Below, in pieces: positions 8,276 through 16,942 of a DNA stretch of 64,000 nt. The DNA comes from Anaerolineae bacterium (GTDB lineage Bacteria > Chloroflexota > Anaerolineae > Aggregatilineales > J027), in NCBI GenBank assembly GCA_021463865.1, contig JAJTXY010000005.1:62001-126000 (forward strand), read 5' to 3'. Position numbers and translations under genes: made by a program. The notes beneath the pieces were generated by a model. That model had not been told where the DNA came from, did not search any database, and worked only from the letters and a program-made list of their open reading frames with translations. Position 1 is the stretch's first letter. Each line of letters opens with the position of its first letter.

Positions 8276-11129
8276 TTTCCGCAAGCATCATGCCTGCTGC
8301 GTAGTCTGCCACTGTCATAATAGATAGTTGTGGATTGACCTGTACCGATGTTGGGAAAACACTGGCATCGCTGACCCACACATTTTGTAGCGTATGCGAG
8401 CGCAGATTTTCATTAATGACACCTTTATCGGGGTCACGATTGATGGCATTGCCGCCTTGGGGGTGTGCTGACGCAAAATACAGGTCTTCCGCCCGCTGAA
8501 TTTTATCCTCTATCATTTGGGCGATTTTGTCACTGTCATCTCCCGCCCGAAATTCCAAATCAACATAGGTCGAAGGCATCACCCGAATCGCACCCGCTGC
8601 CAAATAGACCTCCGACATCAGCCGGATACCATCTTTCAAGGCCTGATAGGTTGTTGAATCCTTTTCCAGTGAGTAACTGAATCCGGGGAGATAACGACCC
8701 ACAACGGGCAGAGGTGTTCGGACTTCTCCAATGGCGGCGCTTGGCACCATGACGCCACCGTTGGCAAGATAGGCATAGCGCTGCATGTTATAAAAGTGTT
8801 CCATAAACCACCCCGGCATTGCCATCGCAAACAGAGCAGGGGGATTAAACAGCGTTTCCAACATATACCCTTCGGCCTCAAGATAGCCACACATCTGTAC
8901 CCCATCATAACCACGCACGGGTTGCGGGAATTCCGCACTGACCGCCGCGCCGATGTTAAAGGATAGCCCTTTTCCAACCGGGCCTTTTAGCCCACTGTTG
9001 AGAAACAGAAGAGATGAAGCAATCGTGCCACCCGCCACCACAAAATAATCGGCATGGACATAAAAATCATGTTGGTCGTCCAATGTACATCGCAAGCCTA
9101 CCGCTCGACCATCTTGAATGTCAAAACGCAGCGCTTTGCAATTTGCAATCACCATCGCTCCATGTACTTCGGCGTCGGGAATGAAGGTCTCTAACATGGA
9201 CATTTTTCTTCCATAACGACAGCCAATATTGCAGTATCCACAACCCACGCACCCATCAAAATTCAGTTCAAACCATGCTGGCCCGCTCTTGATGCGCCCC
9301 TTGTCCAAACCATTTTGCTTCAATAAGTTTGCACCTTCGGCAAATTTGAATGACCCCGGCCCAATTACGGTCTCTGGAATAGGCTTGATATTGAGTCGCT
9401 GACGGACGCGCTGGGCAGATTCCTTTAGTTTAACCTCGTTGAGACTTGCTCCCATCAATTTCCAATTTGCTACCACCTTGTCTGGCAGGTCGAAACAAAT
9501 GCCGTTGTTATGAACCGTGCTGCCTCCTACACACGCTCCCTGCAAAACGGGCATGTTCAGTTCCATGCTGATCTGCATTCCGCCGTCTTTGTACAGGGCC
9601 GCGATCATGTCTGGTTCAGATTGCGTAAACTCTGATGCCTTGAGATAAGAACCCGCTTCCAAAATGGTTACTTCACCGGGGAATGCCTGTGCCAAGCGTG
9701 CTGCGGCAACCGCGCCACCCGCCCCGCTGCCAATCACACATATTTTGCAGTGGTGTTCTCGCTCTCGCACGACATTTAAGGCGTTTTCGGGTGGGGCTGC
9801 GGGGGTGATTGGAATGTCGGCGGTGATTAGGTTTTGGTAGCGAGGTCGCTTTGGAAATGGCTCAAAGCCGACTTGGGGATAGGTGCGCGGATCGGAATAA
9901 TAGCCTAAGACGATGAGTTGTTTAATTTGTATCATCGGACGATAAATGCCACGTCCCTGCCGAAAGACGTATTCGATAAACTGCCGTCGTTCCAAATAGC
10001 CCATGCGTGACATAGAGAGGTGCAGACCCCACAGTGGCCTCAGAAAGGTCACGAAGAGTAGCGAAATCATGGCGCTCAATTTACGCGGCGAATGTACACG
10101 CGAAAGATAGCGGTCAACGTTCATAGCAACGGCTTGTGGGGTGACGATCTCAGTGATGCCGTCACTGTTCCGCTGTTTTTCCGTCGAAAGTGGCCCTTCA
10201 ATGATGACCTCCGCGAACGCCTCTAGCTCTCTAAATAGCCAGAATGGGATATATAGCCCTGAATAAACCGACTGCTCGGCGGCGAGACGTACCCCGATCG
10301 TGATGACGGTGAGCGCCAACATGAGCCACATCACCGTGTTAGCAGAATCCCCTGTCCAATCGAAGGCTGTCGCAATAAACAGGGTTGCCGTGCTGGTCAC
10401 AATAACCGTTACCAGCATATCCCCCATCATCAAACGCCATTGAGGTCGCCATCGCACAAATAACCCCGATGCCATGACCAGCACCAACGCTATGGCACTG
10501 CCTGCCACGAAAAGGGGGTTGCCAATCCGACTCCATGCCCCGGATGAACCCAGTCGCAGCGCGATAATCAAGCTGATGGCAACTGCTCCAATGGCCGCAA
10601 TCAATCCCGCCCATTGACTGAGCCGTTTTTGGGCAGGGGTTAGGGCGGCTTGGCTTTCGCGTCTATAGGGAATGGGTTCGTGTGAGATAAACCCCCTTCC
10701 AATGCGGTAATCATAAATGGGTACTGCTAAAATCAATGTTAAGACGGCGCTTCCTAAACCGACCAATACACCGATTCCCAGAAGTGTTTTGGTCAGGGTG
10801 TCATCGGTTACACGCAAAAAGAGCGCCATAATGACCGCTGCCAAAAGCGTTGTCCCGATAAGGATGTCTGCAAAATAGGCGTTTTCCCGCACACCATCCC
10901 GCAGGGTTTGGATGGCATAGAACATCCCACTCAGGCCGCCAATCGTCAGCGCAAAAAAAATCGGATTACCCAGATAGGTGGTGCTTTTTAAACCCAGAGC
11001 CGCGATGAGCAGTGCCCCAATGAGTACAATGCCGATATAAGCACCCCAAACATTAATCCATTTTTTGAACGTTTTTTCGCGGGGTGTCAATTCATAAAAT
11101 TTTGCCGACGTGTCCATTGAATCTGGCAT
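8265..11129 (-). CDS. GMC oxidoreductase fused to an N-terminal eight-helix membrane domain
   Basis: A 954-residue two-part protein. Residues 26-285 hold about eight transmembrane helices. Residues 286-460 form a linker region (RYLSRVHSPRKLSA) like that of long-chain alcohol oxidase-type proteins. The FAD-dependent GMC domain starts with CVIGSGAGGAVAAARLAQ (glycines 467-472), continues through GGSTVHNNG, and ends with AHPQGGNAINRD and VNPQLSIMTVADYAAG, which carry the expected active-site His and Asn. A cysteine cluster CVGCGYCNIGC (627-637) has the CxxCxxCxxxC spacing of a [4Fe-4S] site. The ATG at 11129 has a strong AGGAGGT. It is the last gene of a three-gene operon with the OYE-type protein. 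Substrate unknown; a sterol, long-chain alcohol or other lipid at the membrane is inferred. Confidence 0.85.
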   Translation of the reverse strand: MPDSMDTSAKFYELTPREKTFKKWINVWGAYIGIVLIGALLIAALGLKSTTYLGNPIFFALTIGGLSGMFYAIQTLRDGVRENAYFADILIGTTLLAAVIMALFLRVTDDTLTKTLLGIGVLVGLGSAVLTLILAVPIYDYRIGRGFISHEPIPYRRESQAALTPAQKRLSQWAGLIAAIGAVAISLIIALRLGSSGAWSRIGNPLFVAGSAIALVLVMASGLFVRWRPQWRLMMGDMLVTVIVTSTATLFIATAFDWTGDSANTVMWLMLALTVITIGVRLAAEQSVYSGLYIPFWLFRELEAFAEVIIEGPLSTEKQRNSDGITEIVTPQAVAMNVDRYLSRVHSPRKLSAMISLLFVTFLRPLWGLHLSMSRMGYLERRQFIEYVFRQGRGIYRPMIQIKQLIVLGYYSDPRTYPQVGFEPFPKRPRYQNLITADIPITPAAPPENALNVVREREHHCKICVIGSGAGGAVAAARLAQAFPGEVTILEAGSYLKASEFTQSEPDMIAALYKDGGMQISMELNMPVLQGACVGGSTVHNNGICFDLPDKVVANWKLMGASLNEVKLKESAQRVRQRLNIKPIPETVIGPGSFKFAEGANLLKQNGLDKGRIKSGPAWFELNFDGCVGCGYCNIGCRYGRKMSMLETFIPDAEVHGAMVIANCKALRFDIQDGRAVGLRCTLDDQHDFYVHADYFVVAGGTIASSLLFLNSGLKGPVGKGLSFNIGAAVSAEFPQPVRGYDGVQMCGYLEAEGYMLETLFNPPALFAMAMPGWFMEHFYNMQRYAYLANGGVMVPSAAIGEVRTPLPVVGRYLPGFSYSLEKDSTTYQALKDGIRLMSEVYLAAGAIRVMPSTYVDLEFRAGDDSDKIAQMIEDKIQRAEDLYFASAHPQGGNAINRDPDKGVINENLRSHTLQNVWVSDASVFPTSVQVNPQLSIMTVADYAAGMMLAEINS

Positions 11130-11137
11130 ACGACCTC

Positions 11138-12460
11138 CTATTCAAATCCGGATGGGATGAATACCGACATAACTTGACGGATCATGGCATCATAATCACC
11201 GTCATAACGTGACACCTCATAGCAGCCAAGCGGGTTTTCAATCACGTTTGCCAAACACTTGTTGCAGTGGGTACAAGGTTTTTCGGGACGATCCTTGCCT
11301 TGTGCGAAAATGTTCACGAGATCGTTGTTGGCGACCAGCGCACGGGCGATACTGACTCCATCACACGCCCCGGTGTTAATCGCTTGGCGGATAAACGAGG
11401 CGGTTTGGAAGCCACCTGTACACAGGACTGGGATTTGAACATTCTTTTTGATTGCTCGGCTGTCTTCAAGATTGACTCCTTCAATCACCTTGCCACGTTG
11501 CCGGTTCCATAACAAGCGGAAGATGGGACGCAGCAACCGATAGCGCATTAGTAGAAAGTTGCGGAAGGTAAACACGCCACTCGAAATCATGCTGTCATAG
11601 GTTTGGGCGATCATTTCGGCGGGCAGGCCACCAATCGGATTTCGGGGGTGGGGGAACAGACTGCCTGTTGAAACATGAATGGCATCTGCACCTGCCTCCT
11701 CCACCCAACGACAAATCTGGAGTGTATCTTCGAGCGTGTTGCCCTTCTTTTCCCACGGAATGACAGCGGCGTTGAAATCTACTGCGCTGATTTTGACCTG
11801 CAAATGAAAATCGTTACCCACTTCGCGGCGAATGGCCCGAATAACATCCAACAGAAACCGCGCTCGATTCTCCAACGACCCACCATATTCGTCCGTTCGG
11901 TCATTGACCCCTGAACTGAGAAATTGGGTAATCAGATAGCCGTTTGCTCCATGCAATTCGACGCCATCCAATCCGGCTTGGCGGGCACGTCTGGCCCCAT
12001 CGGCAAAATGCTGCACCGTCTCTTGAATTTCGGCGTGGGTCATGGCCTGTGGACGAAAACCATGAAAAGATTCGATTTTGCTGGTCGAACTCAGCGGCTT
12101 GCGTTTCAGATTTTCGATCCCGGCGATGTCTTGTTGCCGCCCTGAATGACTCAACTGCATAATAAATTTGCAGTCGTATTCATGCACTTTTTCGCCCAGT
12201 TTGCGCCAAAATGGGATGCGTTCATCGCGGTCAATCGTGGCGTAATTGGGCACAATGCGCCCCCGGATGGACACAGGGACAAATGAGGAGATAATGCCGC
12301 CGACGCCGCCCCGCGCAAACTTTTCTTCCCAATTAATGCGCGTTTGGGTGCCAGAACCATCATAGTTATCAAAGCGACCTGAGATATTGGAGCGAAAAAT
12401 ACGGTTTTTGACGGTGAGGTTACGAAAATTCAGCGGTTGAAAAATGATGTCGGGTTCCAT
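11138..12460 (-). CDS. Old yellow enzyme family NADH:flavin oxidoreductase
   Basis: FMN-dependent TIM-barrel oxidoreductase of the OYE/2,4-dienoyl-CoA reductase family, 440 residues, cytoplasmic. Family motifs visible are FQPLNFRNLTVKNRIFRS at the start, FIMQLSHSGRQ, the DGVELHGANGYLITQFLS segment with the conserved His and Gly, and the phosphate-binding end region (GGFQT, GVSIARALVANNDL). Near the C-terminus CTHCNKCLANVIENPLGC resembles the [4Fe-4S] cluster site of dienoyl-CoA reductases, but the FAD/NADPH domain of those enzymes is absent because the protein stops 20 residues later. GGAGAG precedes the ATG. It is 8 bases upstream of the GMC gene, so the two redox enzymes are co-expressed. 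Confidence 0.9.
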   Translation of the reverse strand: MEPDIIFQPLNFRNLTVKNRIFRSNISGRFDNYDGSGTQTRINWEEKFARGGVGGIISSFVPVSIRGRIVPNYATIDRDERIPFWRKLGEKVHEYDCKFIMQLSHSGRQQDIAGIENLKRKPLSSTSKIESFHGFRPQAMTHAEIQETVQHFADGARRARQAGLDGVELHGANGYLITQFLSSGVNDRTDEYGGSLENRARFLLDVIRAIRREVGNDFHLQVKISAVDFNAAVIPWEKKGNTLEDTLQICRWVEEAGADAIHVSTGSLFPHPRNPIGGLPAEMIAQTYDSMISSGVFTFRNFLLMRYRLLRPIFRLLWNRQRGKVIEGVNLEDSRAIKKNVQIPVLCTGGFQTASFIRQAINTGACDGVSIARALVANNDLVNIFAQGKDRPEKPCTHCNKCLANVIENPLGCYEVSRYDGDYDAMIRQVMSVFIPSGFE

Positions 12461-12545
12461 GCGGCGCTCTCCAATGGCGATGTTTAGCCCTTATGCGATC
12501 TTTGCCCCCTAACATGTTTGACGGGTAAATAGTCATGAGTGCCTA

Positions 12546-13112
12546 CTACCACGGCTTGTATTCAATTGGTTGGCGATGGCCCAACAGAAAATAGCAGTAA
12601 AAAACATTGAGCCGGGGCAAAAATTGGAGATACGCCTTACAGAGAACAAGGCTGTGGTCGCCCTCATTGGGCAGCACTACAAAGTCGCGGATGACCCGAA
12701 AAATGAAATTGAAGCCCTTATTCATGGGGATGTTGTAGTTGTAATGCGCCAGATGTTGATAGGGTTGGCTCAGTTTTTGGGGTGGCTCATCTTGAACGAG
12801 CGAGGTGCGAAAATAGCCGACTTGGATGGGCCGATTGTTTTTCATGCGAGATTGCCATTCGCCGCGATAGCCCTTGCCATCTTGGACGACCAGTTCATTA
12901 TAGCCATACACTTTGTCGTCTTTTTGGTAGAAGCCCTTCTTAAATTTTCTGCCAGAAAGCGTCCCGACCCATTCATGATTCCAGCCACAGTAGATATAGC
13001 CATTCATCTGTTCCACGTCCGGAGGTTTTCCGGTGAGAAGGATTTGCTCAAGTGTAGAACGATTGGCTTGCGCGAGGGTTTCATAGGTCCATGTCTGTCC
13101 GAGTGCGGTCAT
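12546..13112 (-). CDS. Conserved-looking unknown protein, first gene of the GMC operon
   Basis: 188 residues, no signal peptide or membrane helix, not recognised. It is rich in aromatic and basic residues (GWNHEWVGTLSGRKFKKGFYQ, GKGYRGEWQSR, HYNYNIPMNKGFNFIF). CGGAGG five to six bases before the ATG at 13112 supports it as a real gene. It precedes the OYE-type gene by 85 bases with no terminator between, so it is probably part of the same transcript. A role with the membrane GMC enzyme, for example handling its substrate, is inference from position only. The long reading frame on the opposite strand here has no such start signal. Confidence 0.7.
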   Translation of the reverse strand: MTALGQTWTYETLAQANRSTLEQILLTGKPPDVEQMNGYIYCGWNHEWVGTLSGRKFKKGFYQKDDKVYGYNELVVQDGKGYRGEWQSRMKNNRPIQVGYFRTSLVQDEPPQKLSQPYQHLAHYNYNIPMNKGFNFIFRVIRDFVVLPNEGDHSLVLCKAYLQFLPRLNVFYCYFLLGHRQPIEYKPW

Positions 13113-13668
13113 CTTGTCCTCCGATGCTGCGTTGATGTCGTGAACCGACTGATGCTCCGAGGTTGCCTATGGATGTTGGATTGCTCTAATAGCAATAAAT
13201 GTATGATAAACCCAAATTGTCACATCGTAAACAAAAGTAGTCCAAGCCGCACTTATTTCCGAGCCGGAAACGCGAAAACCATACCGAAAAATGTGTGGGG
13301 TTAGGTTAATCAGAGGGGTTTTATGGAGATGTTAAACACAGCTAAATTTAGGCTAATCCCAAGACGATTCCCAGTGAAATAATCACCGCAAGAAGCAATG
13401 CGGCAATGTTAGCCACAAGACAAGCAATGGCTAGGATGTTGTTGAGTGTGTTTGATTGATTCATGGCGTCGCCCAGTGTGAGACTACATTGTTCGATACT
13501 CTGAGGATAGAGCATCGTTAAGCTTGACTAAAGTACCTTTAGTCCGCTAAGAATGGATAGATGGCACAAAAATCATTTGTCCGTCTTGCAGGGTTGTAAA
13601 TTGGTGGTGAAAACAGGGGGCAAGACTGCCAATGCAGGAATTTTATAGAAGCAAGCTTCAAATTCCAA
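13113..13668. other. Sparse intergenic region
   Basis: Between the GMC operon start and the broken gene. It holds one plausible 38-codon ORF (13348-13464, minus) and a short inverted repeat ATTGCT/AGCAAT at 13179-13195. I see no convincing promoter, RNA gene or longer repeat. Confidence 0.5.
13348..13464 (-). CDS. Possible 38-residue single-helix membrane protein
   Basis: An ATG at 13464 opens 38 codons to a TAA at 13348. After a short polar start (MNQSNTLNN) nearly all residues are hydrophobic (ILAIACLVANIAALLLAVII then SLGIVLGLA), which would make one or two close membrane helices. There is no good ribosome site, so support comes only from the consistent hydrophobic pattern. Unknown function. 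Confidence 0.3.
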   Translation of the reverse strand: MNQSNTLNNILAIACLVANIAALLLAVIISLGIVLGLA

Positions 13669-14165
13669 TCAAAAGTCATCAGATGGTAACGTAATAAGGC
13701 TGGGTTCTCCTTTTACCCGCATGATCCATGCTTTGCCATCTTTGAAATAGATTAAGTCTGGATGGTCTCCATAATTGCCTTGAAAGTAACCTGCGAAACC
13801 TTGCGTTTCACTATATCCGGCGATCCAGTCCAAGAAGAAGTATGTCGCTCATAGAATACGTCATCATGCACACCAACCCGGACACTAAAGGTGATACGGG
13901 TCATAGGTCAATTACCATTTTCATCAGGGTGGCCTGCATAGACCGGGGCATTTCTTAAGACGGCCCCATATTCACCGGGAAAAAGGTTTATGCTGTAGGT
14001 GAACCAAGATTTCCAATAGGTATGTATTCTAAAAAATGGATGATTAGGGGGATTATCAAACTCAAAATCCTCTTTGCGAATCATATAACGTAAAGTGTCG
14101 AGGACTTGTTGAGGAGTGTCGGGCTTCAAATCACAAGCAAGCGAAAAGTCGAATGTCTGGCTCAT
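13669..14165 (-). pseudogene. Broken unknown gene with in-frame stop and a frameshift
   Basis: A reading frame starts at ATG 14165 (MSQTFDFSLACDLKPDTPQQ; an upstream in-frame TTG at 14201 is less likely) and meets a TGA at 13908-13910. The same frame continues without a gap as CCT ATG, then ITFSVRVGVHDDVFYERHT. Near 13850, in a TTC repeat, the sensible frame shifts by one base to FFLDWIAGYSETQGFAGYFQ, ending at TGA 13669. Joined up this gives a protein of about 165 residues with a compact mixed alpha/beta look. I recognise the C-terminal style (YFxD-GKAW ending) as that of unknown proteins but cannot name a family. It lies 23 bases after the toxin-like gene. A sequencing error could explain the frameshift but hardly both lesions. 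Confidence 0.6.
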
Positions 14166-14188
14166 TAGAATTTCTAAGTGTCCATTCT

Positions 14189-14530
14189 TTATTTCAGCCA
14201 AAAAACCACATTGGCGCTGTCTTCGGGGTCGTGATTTTCTGCAAAACTGCCCAAAGCCGTTACCATTCCACCGATGTCATTTTGTTTGCCTGTCCAGCAA
14301 ACAACACCAGTATGATCGGATAATTCATTAGCTCGTCCTGTAAAGGGTCTATCTTGTGTCACTAGGGTAAGATTATGTTCCGTAGCGTATTGCAGATGTT
14401 CTAGGAGGTCGTTTTTGCCCACCATTTCAACATCTACCGCCATCACGATTTCAAAACCACGTTTTTGTAGCTGTTCAGCAACTTTACGGGGCATCATTTC
14501 ATCAAAGTAGAAGCTAATCTTGTTTGCCAT
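14189..14530 (-). CDS. DUF5615-type PIN-like toxin
   Basis: 113 residues from the ATG at 14530 (MANKISFYFDEMMP). The start FxxDExxP, then RGFEIVMAVDVEMVGKNDLLEHLQYA and LTLVTQDRPF, matches the PIN-like DUF5615 (Mut7-C-like) fold, whose acidic residues (Asp/Glu at 9-10, Asp in VTQDRPF) form a predicted nuclease site. It overlaps the DUF433 gene upstream by 17 bases, so the two are translationally coupled. DUF433/DUF5615 pairs are regarded as toxin-antitoxin-like modules; the toxin role here is inferred from that pairing. Confidence 0.85.
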   Translation of the reverse strand: MANKISFYFDEMMPRKVAEQLQKRGFEIVMAVDVEMVGKNDLLEHLQYATEHNLTLVTQDRPFTGRANELSDHTGVVCWTGKQNDIGGMVTALGSFAENHDPEDSANVVFWLK

Positions 14531-14813
14531 ACAGACGGTGCATTTCGTCAAGTTTGGCCTGTTCAGCAACTTCTAAGAGATCAATTTCCTCTTTATGTTC
14601 CTGATAATAGAGAAGTGCCGCCAAAACTTGGGTTTCAGTGAGGGTAAATTGGAAGGCTAACTCGGATACACTCCACTGTTCGCCATCATAGGCATTATAC
14701 GCAATACCTGCGACAGGAACACGGCGATCTCGAATATGGGGGCGGTCTCCAAAAAACCGTTTTTCGATAAACTCCGTTAGGTCAATTGTGGCGACAGGAT
14801 TCTGATTGGTCAT
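14514..14813 (-). CDS. DUF433 family antitoxin
   Basis: 99 residues from ATG 14813 (MTNQNPVATIDLTEFIEKRF). Typical DUF433 features are RPHIRDRRVPVAGIAYNAYDGEQWSV, which folds as a small winged helix, and SELAFQFTLTETQVLAALLYY with the 'ALxYYxxH' helix. An upstream in-frame GTG/TTG would run into the kinase gene, so the ATG at 14813 is chosen. It lies 14 bases after the histidine kinase stop and 17 bases overlap the toxin gene. It likely binds the PIN-like protein and its own promoter. Confidence 0.85.
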   Translation of the reverse strand: MTNQNPVATIDLTEFIEKRFFGDRPHIRDRRVPVAGIAYNAYDGEQWSVSELAFQFTLTETQVLAALLYYQEHKEEIDLLEVAEQAKLDEMHRLYGKQD

Positions 14814-14827
14814 TAGCTCTGCTGACC

Positions 14828-16075
14828 TCACTCTAGCGGCTTGACTTCCGTGCGGGGCAGGGTGAAAAAGAAGGTCGAGCCGGCCCCCAATTTGCTTTCT
14901 AGCCACATATTGCCCTCGTGTGCTTCGACAATGCGTTTGGCAATGGCTAGACCAAGACCTGTGCCTTGTGTATACCCGGCGGTATCTGGCACGCGGAAGA
15001 ATTTATCAAACATGCGCTTCTGATTTTCCTCAGAAATGCCCAAGCCAGTATCCTGCACGGCAATGCGCACAAATTTGATTTCGACCAATGCCTTAATATG
15101 ACAGTGAATTTCGCCGCCTTCACGATTATATTTGATGCCATTGGTCAACAGATTCAGCAGCACTTGTTTAATCTTGCCGCGATCTGCCAATACCGCCACT
15201 TCATCGCCCTGTGCAAAGAGATTGATGTGCCGATCTTGGGCTTGGTGGCGCACTACATCAAGGCTTTCCTCAATCAATTCCTTAATGCCAAAGGCTTCGG
15301 TTTCAAGGCGAGTGCGCCCCGATTCCAAGCGGGCCAAATCAAGGAAATCAGTTGCCAGACGGCTAAGGCGTTCAGTCTCGCGCTGCATGGTCTGGATAAT
15401 TTCGGTGCGGCGGTCATCCTGCATATTGGGCTTAAGCAGCAAAACCGTGCTGGCTTTGAGGGCCGCCAGTGGGGTACGTAATTCATGCACCATCTCGGCG
15501 ATAAAGTCGCTTTGTTGGAACAGACGGGCGTTTTCAATCGCAATGGCCGCTTGAGAGGCCAATGTACTGAGTGTGTTGATGTCGTCTTCGGTCCAAGGCG
15601 CATCATCTACCTTATTGATGGCTTCCAATACACCAATCGTTTTGCCGTGTACAATCATCGGCACACCCAACAGACTGCGCGTGTTAAAGCTCAAAATCTG
15701 GTCAACCTTGCTAAAGAACCGCTTATCACTGCGGGTATCTTCCACTAGTACAGGTTCACCGTTGGTCGCCACCCAACCTGCTAGACTGCCTTCCATCGGC
15801 ACAGGCATGGACGCCATCGCCCCCGCTGTCAAGTTTGAGGACGCCTCAAAACGCAGTTCACCGCTGCTTGGGTCAACCAACAAGATAGAAGCCTGCTCGG
15901 TGGTCGTCAATTCCGTCGAGGCCCGAATAATGCGTGATAATAGGGTGCCAACGTCGAGCGTTGAGTTTAATTGACGGCTTATTTCCATAAGGCGTTCATA
16001 ACGTGCCATCAATTGAAGATATTTACGCACCGGGTCATCATTTGAATAGGATGCGATTTGCGGGTCGCTGGTCAT
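14828..16075 (-). CDS. GAF-domain sensor histidine kinase
   Basis: 415 residues, cytoplasmic, no membrane helix. A GAF domain covers about 45-185 (TEQASILLVDPSSGELRF, GSLAGWVATNGEPVLVED, SLLGVPMIVHGKTIGVLEAINK). The HisKA helix follows with the phospho-acceptor His198 in MVHELRTPL, then an ATPase domain with N box (LLNLLTNGIKYN), G1 (DTGLGIS) and G2 (GTGLGLAIAKRIVEAHEG). The start overlaps the sirtuin stop as ATGA, so the two are translationally coupled. There is no receiver in the protein; the nearest is the receiver-ParA fusion at 16943-18097 upstream on the same strand. The signal bound by the GAF domain is unknown. Confidence 0.93.
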   Translation of the reverse strand: MTSDPQIASYSNDDPVRKYLQLMARYERLMEISRQLNSTLDVGTLLSRIIRASTELTTTEQASILLVDPSSGELRFEASSNLTAGAMASMPVPMEGSLAGWVATNGEPVLVEDTRSDKRFFSKVDQILSFNTRSLLGVPMIVHGKTIGVLEAINKVDDAPWTEDDINTLSTLASQAAIAIENARLFQQSDFIAEMVHELRTPLAALKASTVLLLKPNMQDDRRTEIIQTMQRETERLSRLATDFLDLARLESGRTRLETEAFGIKELIEESLDVVRHQAQDRHINLFAQGDEVAVLADRGKIKQVLLNLLTNGIKYNREGGEIHCHIKALVEIKFVRIAVQDTGLGISEENQKRMFDKFFRVPDTAGYTQGTGLGLAIAKRIVEAHEGNMWLESKLGAGSTFFFTLPRTEVKPLE

Positions 16076-16842
16076 GAAGCCGCACCTTCCAGTTGGTTGA
16101 CAATTCGCGGGAGGATGTCTGCGACATCGGCATGAATCACCACGTCTGCCATTGTATCATAACTTGTTGGCTCAAGATTAATCAACACCAGACTGCCCCC
16201 ATGTTCCTTTACACGACGGGGTAAATCCGCGACGGGAAAAACTTCGAGTGACGACCCTGCAACGATCATCATATCCGCCCGTCGTGTATCTTGTTCGGCC
16301 CGCAGCAAAATTTGAGCCGGAAGCTGCTCCCCGAACAGGATCACATTGGGTTTCAACACCCCGCCACACTTGGGACAGCGTGGAATATCGGCCTGATCAT
16401 TATTTAAAAATGGGGGCAAAAAATCTTGGGCCGGATAGATCGTGAAACAAGAAATACAGGTGACTTCGCGGATATGACCATGCACTTCATACACCGTTTT
16501 CGAGCCAGCCCTGCCATGTAAAAGATCAATATTTTGGGTAATCACACTTTTAAGAATGCCAATAGTTTCTAACCGTGCCAATGCTAAGTGGGCCGGATTG
16601 GGCTGGGCGTTGAGAATCAGGGTTGCGAGTGGGCGAATCCAATCATAGAAGCGGGCAGGTTGATAGCGAAACCCTTGAATACTGCCCACTTCATAAGGAT
16701 TGTGCCGTGACCACAATCCTGAATCAGGACTGCGATAATCAGGTATTCCCGATGGTCGGCTAATTCCAGCCCCTGTCAGCGCAACGGCATACGCAGCATG
16801 ATGTAATAATTCAACTATTTGTAAAATTTCTTTTTCATACAT
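16072..16842 (-). CDS. Sir2-type NAD-dependent protein deacylase
   Basis: 256 residues. The NAD-binding motifs GAGIS (24-28) with PDYRSPDSGLW, ITQNIDLLHG (101-110) and the catalytic His121 in YEVHGH are all intact. Four zinc ligands are seen as C129xxC132 and C156xxC159, and FGEQLP and VAGSSLEVFPVADLP complete the fold. It removes acetyl or other acyl groups from lysines using NAD. A perfect TATAAT lies at 16881-16886 on the minus strand, about 40 bases upstream, although a -35 is not clear. It overlaps the histidine kinase gene downstream by 4 bases. Confidence 0.94.
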   Translation of the reverse strand: MYEKEILQIVELLHHAAYAVALTGAGISRPSGIPDYRSPDSGLWSRHNPYEVGSIQGFRYQPARFYDWIRPLATLILNAQPNPAHLALARLETIGILKSVITQNIDLLHGRAGSKTVYEVHGHIREVTCISCFTIYPAQDFLPPFLNNDQADIPRCPKCGGVLKPNVILFGEQLPAQILLRAEQDTRRADMMIVAGSSLEVFPVADLPRRVKEHGGSLVLINLEPTSYDTMADVVIHADVADILPRIVNQLEGAAS

Positions 16843-16942
16843 TGTCGTAAAACAGTCTCACCAAATTAACAGTGTGGTTTATTATAGCCAAGAACACTGC
16901 AATTCGTGACACGCAATTTAGGGCTGGCTCAAAATTGAGTGC

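Noticed and set aside
12570-13304. Long plus-strand reading frame of 244 codons
   Set aside because: It is antisense to the 188-residue gene, which has a strong CGGAGG ribosome site and operon context; the frame has no such signals and its composition looks like an opposite-strand shadow.
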